The notes below the pieces were generated by a model. It saw nothing but the letters and a program-made list of their open reading frames with translations. It did not search any database and was not told the DNA's origin. The translations under genes and the position numbers were made by a program. Shown in pieces: positions 57,948 to 64,000 of a DNA stretch of 64,000 nt (within the stretch, counting starts at the first letter, position 1; each line of letters starts with the position of its first letter). The DNA comes from Trebonia sp963773105. Lineage in GTDB: Bacteria > Actinomycetota > Actinomycetes > Streptosporangiales > Streptosporangiaceae. Location of the stretch: NCBI GenBank assembly GCA_963773105.1, contig CAVZAA010000005.1:310001-374000 (forward strand). Direction: 5' to 3'.

Positions 57948-60900
57948 ATGCATCCGGTAACCCCGGCCGGCGTGCTGGCCGGACGCGATGACGAGCTTGC
58001 GCTGCTGAGTGGGCTATTGAGGGATCTGGCTCAAGGTAGTGGCAACGCCGTGCTCATCGAGGGCGAGCCTGGCATCGGCAAAACCGCTCTCATCCGCGCC
58101 GCGGTCTCGGCTGCCGCCTACGAGTTCGCCGCGCAGGCGGGTGCGCGCCGTGGTTCACCCGGCACCTGCCAGGTCTTCTGGGGATCCGGGGACGAGCTCG
58201 GCCAGGAGCTCCCGCTCCTTCCGTTCCTCGAAGCTCTCCAAGTTCGGGCACCCTCGGCAAACGCCAGGCGGGCGACGATCGCCGGGCTGCTTCGCGGCGA
58301 GGTCGCCACCGACCGCGGCGCCGACGTCCCCGCCCTGCTGGCCGAGCAGCTCATCGCGCTCACCATCGACGAGACCAACGTGCGACCGTCCGTCCTGGTG
58401 ATCGACGACCTGCACTGGGCTGACCCTGCCTCCGTGAAGCTCTGGGGCCGCCTCGCCAGAACTGCCCATCAGGTGCAGCTGCTGCTCATCGGCGTGACGC
58501 GTCCGGTCCCACAGCGAGAGGACCTGTTCGCGGTGCGGCGTGCGGTCGACGATGCGCATCGGGTCCAGCTCGGCTCGCTCGCGCAGCCCGCTGTGGCGGA
58601 ACTCGTCGGCACGCTGGCCGGCGGCCGACCGGATACTGGGCTGCTCCGTCTCGCGGCCAGCGCGGCGGGCAATCCGCTCTACCTGACAGAGATGCTGGCC
58701 GCGCTGGCAAGGTCAGGTGGCATCACGGTCACGCCGACGGGCGCCGCCCAGCTCGCGGACGGCGCCGTGCCCGACTCGCTGCCCGGCGCCATCGCCGACC
58801 GGCTCGGGTTCGTCTCCGCGCCGACGAGGGAGGTGCTGCGCGCGGCGGCGCTGCTCGGCGTGGAGTTCGGAATCGCCGATCTGACCGCGGTGCTCGGCCG
58901 GACCGTCGCCGCCCTGGTCCCCGCGCTCGACGAGGCCCGGACATTGGGGGTCCTCACCGATTCCGGCGCCGGCCTCGCGTTCCGGCACCCGCTGATCAGG
59001 GAGGCGCTCTACGCCGAGATGCCTGCCGCAGTGAGCGCCGCCTGGCACCGCGACGCCGGACACGCGCTCGCGTCGGCCGGCGCGGCACCCGATCGGGTGG
59101 CCAGACAGCTGCTCCGCGCGCTCGGCGGCCCGGGCTCCGCTGCCCGTGAGACCCCGGGAGCAGCCGATCGCCTGACCGACGAGATCGAGCGTCCGCCCAC
59201 CGAAACCAGCCCATCCCCCGCGGGCGTGGCGGGCATGGCCATCGAGATCGAGCGGCCGCCGGTAGGCCCCGACTCGGCCAGGGGATCCGGGCCGGTAGAC
59301 GAGTGGATGATGGACTGGCTGGCTGCCTCGGCCGACTCGCTTGTCGGTCAGGCGCCCGCGGTGGCGGCGGAGCTGCTCTCCCAGGCGGTCGCTAGTATCC
59401 CGGCCGGGTCCGTCAAGCACGGGTGGCTGGCCGGCCGGCTCGCTGACGCGCTCTATCGGACCAGCGACAGAACGGCAGCCGTGCGGGTAGCCGAGCGGGC
59501 GCTCGGCCACGCCGCCGATCCCGACCTGGTGGTCGACTTGCACTGGACGCTGGCCCAATGCCGGATGCTGGACGGCTCAAGCGCCGAGTCACTCACGACG
59601 CTCGACCGGGCGCTCGCTTCGCCCGGCCTGTCGGCCAAGCACCGCGCCCGACTGCTGGTGCTGGCTGCGCGCACCTATCTGCACCTCGGCCAGCTCGACG
59701 CGGCCGACCGGGAGGCCGGCGGCGCCCTCGCGTCGGCCCAGGAGGTCGGTGACACCTGGGCCACGGGCTGGGCGCTGCACGTGCTGGCGCTCGGCGCCAT
59801 GATCCGCGGCGACCTGGCGGGCGCGCTCCCCCTCTACGACCGGGGTCTTTCCGTGACCGAGACCGACCCCGGGCTCACCGACCTCGGCCTGCTGCTGCAG
59901 ATCAACAAGGCCGGCACGCTCTTCAACCTCGACCGGCACGACGAGGCGCTCACCACCGCCGAGCGGGCGCGGCAGCTTGCGGACCAGGTGGGCACGGCTG
60001 TCCGGCTGGGTCAGGCACACTGCATGCTCAGCCAGCTGTTCTTCGAGACCGGGCGGTGGGATGATGCTCTGGCCGAGATCGAGACCGTCCCGACGGACCT
60101 GAAGGAACCGAGCGCGGCCAGCGACGACCTTGGCATAACCGCCACGATCAAATTCCACCGCAACGAGCCCGCGGTAGCGCGCGGCCACCTCGGCGCGGCC
60201 GAGCCGTACGCGCTTCGCGTCGGGCAGCAGTGCATCCCGCCGCTGATCCTGGCCAGGTCGCTGGACCGAGAGCAGGCGGGCGACCTCGCCGGGGCGCTGG
60301 CCGTGCTCACCGCCGCGTTCGACGGTAACCCCGACGATCTCGGGGCGATCGAAGACCTGCTCATGGACGCGGTCAGGCTCGCGCTGAAGACCGGAGACGA
60401 GACGGCCGCCCAGATGCTCGCCGGGCAGGCGGCCGAACTCGCCGACGGGTCGCAGATACCGCACCGCCAGGCCAACGCCCTGTACTGCGGCGGCATGGTC
60501 GACCGGGACGCCGCAGTCCTGCTGGAGGCGGCGCAGCGGTACGCCGACGCAAGCAGGCCGCTCCCCCGGGCCAAGGCGCTCGAAGCGGCGGCCGAGTGCC
60601 TGGTCGAGGTGGAGGACCGGATCGGCGCGCGGCTGGCGTTCGAGCACGCCATGGAGGTGTACGAGTTCCTCGGGGCGGAGGCGGACCTCAACCGCGTGCA
60701 GGCCGAGTTCCGCGGTTACGGGATCAGGCGCGGGCCGCACAGCAAGCACCGGCGGGCGCAGAACGGCTGGGAGTCGCTGACCGATGCCGAGCTCAAGGTC
60801 GCGGCGTTCGTCCAGGAGGGGCTCTCCAACCCGGACATCGCCGCGCGGCTGATGCTGTCGCGCCGCACCGTCGCGACCCACGTTTCGCACATCCTGAAGA

Positions 60901-60968
60901 AGCTCGAACTCGCCAGCAGGACCGACATCGCCCGCGAAGCGGCGCTGCGGGTCCACGCCTCTCAGTAG
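57948..60968 (+). CDS. LuxR-family ATP-binding regulator (LAL/STAND type), first copy
   Basis: A 1006-residue regulator. An N-terminal AAA/STAND ATPase has Walker A GEPGIGKTALI (residues ~38-48) and Walker B VLVIDDLHWADPASV. A long helical TPR-like middle part ends in a C-terminal LuxR HTH (WESLTDAELKVAAFVQEGLSNPDIAARLMLSRRTVATHVSHILKKLELASRTDIA). Such LAL regulators often control secondary metabolism or carbon use on binding of a ligand. It contains a ~60-residue insert absent from the second copy, carrying two EIERPP motifs. It starts MHPVTPAGVLAGRDDELALL; the second copy is a tandem paralogue 219 bp downstream. Confidence 0.94.
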   Translation: MHPVTPAGVLAGRDDELALLSGLLRDLAQGSGNAVLIEGEPGIGKTALIRAAVSAAAYEFAAQAGARRGSPGTCQVFWGSGDELGQELPLLPFLEALQVRAPSANARRATIAGLLRGEVATDRGADVPALLAEQLIALTIDETNVRPSVLVIDDLHWADPASVKLWGRLARTAHQVQLLLIGVTRPVPQREDLFAVRRAVDDAHRVQLGSLAQPAVAELVGTLAGGRPDTGLLRLAASAAGNPLYLTEMLAALARSGGITVTPTGAAQLADGAVPDSLPGAIADRLGFVSAPTREVLRAAALLGVEFGIADLTAVLGRTVAALVPALDEARTLGVLTDSGAGLAFRHPLIREALYAEMPAAVSAAWHRDAGHALASAGAAPDRVARQLLRALGGPGSAARETPGAADRLTDEIERPPTETSPSPAGVAGMAIEIERPPVGPDSARGSGPVDEWMMDWLAASADSLVGQAPAVAAELLSQAVASIPAGSVKHGWLAGRLADALYRTSDRTAAVRVAERALGHAADPDLVVDLHWTLAQCRMLDGSSAESLTTLDRALASPGLSAKHRARLLVLAARTYLHLGQLDAADREAGGALASAQEVGDTWATGWALHVLALGAMIRGDLAGALPLYDRGLSVTETDPGLTDLGLLLQINKAGTLFNLDRHDEALTTAERARQLADQVGTAVRLGQAHCMLSQLFFETGRWDDALAEIETVPTDLKEPSAASDDLGITATIKFHRNEPAVARGHLGAAEPYALRVGQQCIPPLILARSLDREQAGDLAGALAVLTAAFDGNPDDLGAIEDLLMDAVRLALKTGDETAAQMLAGQAAELADGSQIPHRQANALYCGGMVDRDAAVLLEAAQRYADASRPLPRAKALEAAAECLVEVEDRIGARLAFEHAMEVYEFLGAEADLNRVQAEFRGYGIRRGPHSKHRRAQNGWESLTDAELKVAAFVQEGLSNPDIAARLMLSRRTVATHVSHILKKLELASRTDIAREAALRVHASQ

Positions 60969-61186
60969 GCCGGCCAGGAGTCCCCGCCGCTCGTGCCACC
61001 CCCGCGGGCGGCGGGGACGTTAGCGCGCTAGTTTCCCTCCCGCTTGCCTGAGCCTGCTGCTGATCTCTCGCCCCAAGAGCCACTCAAAACACGTGAATTA
61101 TGTCGTTTATCGAATTATAGTGCCGAAAGTTCCCTTTGTTCCATAAATGATCAGCTAGGGCCTTTAGCGGCCAGTACGCTTTGGCT

Positions 61187-64000
61187 GTGCATCCGGTAAC
61201 CGCGGCCGGCGTGCTGGCTGGACGCGTCGACGAGCTTGCGCTGCTCGACGGGCTACTGAGGGACCTCGCCCGAGGCAGTGGCAACGCCGTGCTCATCGAG
61301 GGCGAGCCCGGCATCGGAAAGACCGCGCTGGTCCGCGCCGCGCTCGCGCCCAGCGCCCACCGGCCCAGTGCGGGTGCGCATCACGGGTCGCAGTGGGGCT
61401 ACCAGGTCTTCTGGGGAGCCGGGGACGAGCTCGGCCAAGAGCTGCCGCTGCACCCATTCCTCGACGCGCTCCGGGTCCGGGCACCGTCGGCGAATGCCAG
61501 GCGGACGGCGATCGCCGGGCTGCTCCGCGGCGAGGTGGTCACCGACCGCGGGGCCGACGTCCCCGCGCTGCTGGCCGAGCAGCTCATCGCGCTGACCATC
61601 GACGAGACCGCCGCGCGGCCGGCCGTGCTTGTGATCGACGACCTGCACTGGGCCGATCCGGCCAGCGTGCGACTCTGGGGCCGCCTGGCCAGGACCGCCA
61701 GGCAAGTGCCGCTGCTGCTGATCGGCATCACCCGCCCGGTCCCGCAGCGGGACGACCTCGCGGTGCTGCGGCGCGCGGTCGACGACGCCCAGCGCGTCCC
61801 GCTCACCTCGCTGTCCGAGGCGGCCGTGGCCGAGCTCGTGGGCGCGCTCGCACGCGGCCGGCCCGACGCCGGGCTGCTCGCGCTGGCCGCGGGCGCGGGC
61901 GGCAACCCGCTCTATCTGACCGAGCTGCTGGCCGCGCTCGCCCGCTCGGCCGCCATCACGGTCGACCCGGCTGGCCACGCCCAGCTCGCGGCCGGCCCGG
62001 TGCCCGACTCGCTGCCAGGGGTCATCGCCGACCGGCTGGGTTTCGTCTCCGGACCGACCAAGGAGGTGCTGCGCGCGGCCGCTCTGCTCGGCGTGGAGTT
62101 CGCGATCACCGATCTGACCACCGTGCTCGGCCGGACCGTGACCGACCTGGTGCCCGCGCTCGACGAGGCGCGCTCGACCGGCGTCCTCACCGATTCCGTC
62201 AATGGCCTGGCCTTCCGTCACCCGCTGATCAGGGAGGCGCTCTACGCGGAGATGCCCGCCTCGATCCGCGCCGCCTGGCACCGGGACGCCGGGCACGCGC
62301 TCGCCGCGGCGGGCGTGCCGCCCGAGCGCGTCGCCCGGCAGCTGCTGCGCGGCCCGGCCGACGACGGACCGGAGTGGATCATGGAGTGGCTCGACCGGTC
62401 GGCCGACTCCCTGGTCGGCCAGGCACCGGGGGTGGCGGCGGAGCTGCTCGCCCGGGCGGTGGGCGCCATTCCGGCCGGATCTGCCAAGCACGGGTGGCTG
62501 GCGGGCCGGCTGGCCGACGCGCTGTACCGTACCGGCGACCTGGCGGCGGCCGAGCGAGTGGCGGAGCGCGCGCTTGGCCACGCCGCCGACGCCGACCTGA
62601 TCGTCGACCTGCACTGGACGCTGACGCAGTGCCGGATCATGTCGGGCTCGGCCGATGAGTCCTTTGCCGCGCTCGACCGGGCGCTCGGCGCACCCGGCCT
62701 CTCGGCCAGGCACCGGGCCCGGCTGCTGGCGCTCGGCGCCCGCACCTGCCTGTACCTGGGCGACGTCGACGCGGCGGGCCGGGAGGCGGGCCGCGCGCTC
62801 TCGGCGGCGGCCGAGGCGGACGACAGCTGGGCCACCGGCTGGGCGTTGAACGTGCTCGCGGGCATGGCCGCCGTGCAGGGGAAGCTGGCCGACGCGCTGC
62901 CGCTCTACGACCGGGGCCTGGCCGTAACCGAGACCGACCCCGCGCTGACCGACCTCGGGCTGCTGCTCCTCATCAACAAGGCCGTCACCCTCTGCAACCT
63001 CAACCGTTACGACGAGGCGCTGGCCACGGCCGAGCGGGCCAGGCAGCTCGCGGATCAGGTCGGCACCGCGATCCGGCTGGCCCAGGCGCACGGCGTCCTC
63101 GGGCAGCTGTTCTTCGAGACCGGGCGGTGGGATGACGCGCTGGCCGAGATCGAGACCGTGCCGACCGACCTGAAGGAACCGGGGGCGGCCTGCGGTGAGC
63201 TCGGCACGCTGGCCGTGATCGGCTTCCACAGAAACGAGGCGGCGTCCGCCCGCGAGCAGCTGTCCGCCACCGAGCCGCACGCGGGGCGCTTCGGGCACCG
63301 GTCGATCCCGCCGCTGATCCTCGCCCGGTCGCTCGACCGCGAGCAGGCCGGAGACCTGCAGGAAGCGCTGGCCGTGCTCACCGCCGCGTTCGACGGCAAT
63401 CCCGACGACCTCGGCGAGACCGAGGACCTGCTGATGGACGCGGTGCGGCTGGCGCTCAAGACCGGGGACAAGTGGACCGCGCAGACGCTCACCGGCCAGG
63501 CCGCCACCCTGGCCGAGGGGTCGCAGATCCCGCACCGGCAGGCCAACGCGCTGTACTGCCGTGGTCTGATCGACCGGGACGCGGCGGTGCTGCTGGAAGC
63601 CGCGCAGCGGCTGGCCGACGCGGGGCGGCCGCTCCCCCGGGCCAAGGCCCTCGAGGCGGCGGCCGAGTGCCTGGTCGAGGTCGAGGAACGCACCCCCGCC
63701 CGGCTGGCCTTCGAGCAGGCCATCGCGGTGTACGAGTTCCTGGGGGCCGACGCCGACGTGAACCGGGTCAACGCCGAGTTCCGGGCGCTCGGGATAAGGC
63801 GCGGGCCGCACAGCAAGCACCGCCGGGCCACGAGCGGCTGGGAGTCGCTGACCGACACCGAGCTCAAGGTAGCGGCGCTGGTCGAGGACGGGCTGTCGAA
63901 TCCGGAGATCGCGGCCCGGCTGGTGCTTTCCCGCCGCACCGTCACCACGCACGTCTCGCACATACTCAAGAAGCTCGACGTCGCCACCAGGACCGACATC
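61187..64000 (+). CDS. LuxR-family ATP-binding regulator (LAL/STAND type), second copy, 3' partial
   Basis: The GTG at 61187 begins VHPVTAAGVLAGRVDELALL, and the frame is open to the window end (938 codons visible). Walker A GEPGIGKTALV, Walker B VLVIDDLHWADPASV and the LuxR HTH (ELKVAALVEDGLSNPEIAARLVLSRRTVTTHVSHILKKLDVATRTD) align with the first copy almost throughout. It lacks the first copy's linker insert. Only the last few codons are missing. The two genes are recent tandem duplicates and probably respond to related signals. Confidence 0.93.
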   Translation, partial: MHPVTAAGVLAGRVDELALLDGLLRDLARGSGNAVLIEGEPGIGKTALVRAALAPSAHRPSAGAHHGSQWGYQVFWGAGDELGQELPLHPFLDALRVRAPSANARRTAIAGLLRGEVVTDRGADVPALLAEQLIALTIDETAARPAVLVIDDLHWADPASVRLWGRLARTARQVPLLLIGITRPVPQRDDLAVLRRAVDDAQRVPLTSLSEAAVAELVGALARGRPDAGLLALAAGAGGNPLYLTELLAALARSAAITVDPAGHAQLAAGPVPDSLPGVIADRLGFVSGPTKEVLRAAALLGVEFAITDLTTVLGRTVTDLVPALDEARSTGVLTDSVNGLAFRHPLIREALYAEMPASIRAAWHRDAGHALAAAGVPPERVARQLLRGPADDGPEWIMEWLDRSADSLVGQAPGVAAELLARAVGAIPAGSAKHGWLAGRLADALYRTGDLAAAERVAERALGHAADADLIVDLHWTLTQCRIMSGSADESFAALDRALGAPGLSARHRARLLALGARTCLYLGDVDAAGREAGRALSAAAEADDSWATGWALNVLAGMAAVQGKLADALPLYDRGLAVTETDPALTDLGLLLLINKAVTLCNLNRYDEALATAERARQLADQVGTAIRLAQAHGVLGQLFFETGRWDDALAEIETVPTDLKEPGAACGELGTLAVIGFHRNEAASAREQLSATEPHAGRFGHRSIPPLILARSLDREQAGDLQEALAVLTAAFDGNPDDLGETEDLLMDAVRLALKTGDKWTAQTLTGQAATLAEGSQIPHRQANALYCRGLIDRDAAVLLEAAQRLADAGRPLPRAKALEAAAECLVEVEERTPARLAFEQAIAVYEFLGADADVNRVNAEFRALGIRRGPHSKHRRATSGWESLTDTELKVAALVEDGLSNPEIAARLVLSRRTVTTHVSHILKKLDVATRTDI

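Noticed and set aside
57706..57960. 84-codon AT-rich plus-strand frame before the first LuxR gene
   Set aside because: Codon use unlike the genome, no family, and it covers what is more likely the regulator's promoter region.
61253..63961. Very long minus-strand open frame opposite the second LuxR gene (902 codons)
   Set aside because: High-GC shadow: it lies fully antisense to a protein with clear Walker and HTH motifs, and its Gly/Arg/Val-rich translation matches no family.
1..64000. tRNA, rRNA and biosynthetic gene clusters
   Set aside because: No T-loop GGTTCGANTCC-type segments in a tRNA fold, no rRNA-like conserved stretches, and no PKS, NRPS or RiPP-modifying enzymes were seen.

Overview
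The window is high-GC (about 70%) actinobacterial chromosome. Gene content points to a soil actinomycete, probably near Streptosporangiales or another filamentous lineage: GTG/TTG starts, a Scr1-type XRE regulator with DUF397 partners, large LuxR-family ATPase regulators, a secreted multidomain glucanase, MmpL and an ECF sigma factor with a SnoaL tail. No rRNA, tRNA, CRISPR array or recognisable biosynthetic cluster was seen.

Layout. 0-2.6 kb: end of a sugar-acid catabolic operon (semialdehyde dehydrogenase, glucarate dehydratase). 2.7-7.8 kb: a VOC-phosphotransferase fusion, a three-domain secreted beta-glucanase, a YdeI/OmdA-like protein and PspA. 7.9-13.4 kb: a membrane glycosyltransferase (frameshifted), a nucleotidyltransferase/XRE toxin-antitoxin-like pair (toxin frameshifted) and an ABC exporter whose ATPase start codon abuts a group II intron (13.4-15.4 kb). 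15.9-19.3 kb: a histidine kinase with tandem GAF domains and a small membrane protein. 19.3-22.4 kb: lutABC lactate oxidation. 22.4-26.9 kb: MmpL, OsmC, TetR and a divergent quinone oxidoreductase (frameshifted). 27-30.2 kb: a cold-response neighbourhood (DEAD helicase, CspA, desaturase). 30.3-35.4 kb: a luciferase-like monooxygenase, a probable glycosidase-fold protein, two SDRs and an ECF sigma factor. 35.4-39.3 kb: a LysR gene (frameshifted) divergent from a gallate-type dioxygenase, then a Rieske oxygenase. 39.4-41.5 kb: a fluoride riboswitch with a crcB pair and a DUF190 gene. 41.6-44.1 kb: uncharacterised genes, a lipoprotein and an SDR. 44.2-46.8 kb: two adjacent insertion sequences. 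46.8-53.7 kb: small genes, then a secreted metal/redox cluster (Sco-like fusion, P19/Tp34-like lipoprotein, Tat-exported peroxidase-like protein), an ABATE protein lacking its zinc finger, and thioredoxin. 53.8-64 kb: a regulatory/small-peptide region with two DUF397 genes, a coupled pair of tiny ORFs, a Scr1 regulator, two paralogous secreted mini-peptides with matching terminators, and two tandem LuxR-family STAND-type regulators, the second cut by the window edge.

Points for a second look: a dispersed hairpin family (core GGTCCGTTCG...CGAACGGACC, three copies), a second dispersed four-unit palindromic repeat (two copies near 38.0 and 55.4 kb), duplicated secreted mini-peptides ending in aromatic-His-Gly/Ala next to LuxR regulators, and several one-base frame breaks in otherwise intact genes, which suggest either consensus errors or a cluster of real pseudogenes.
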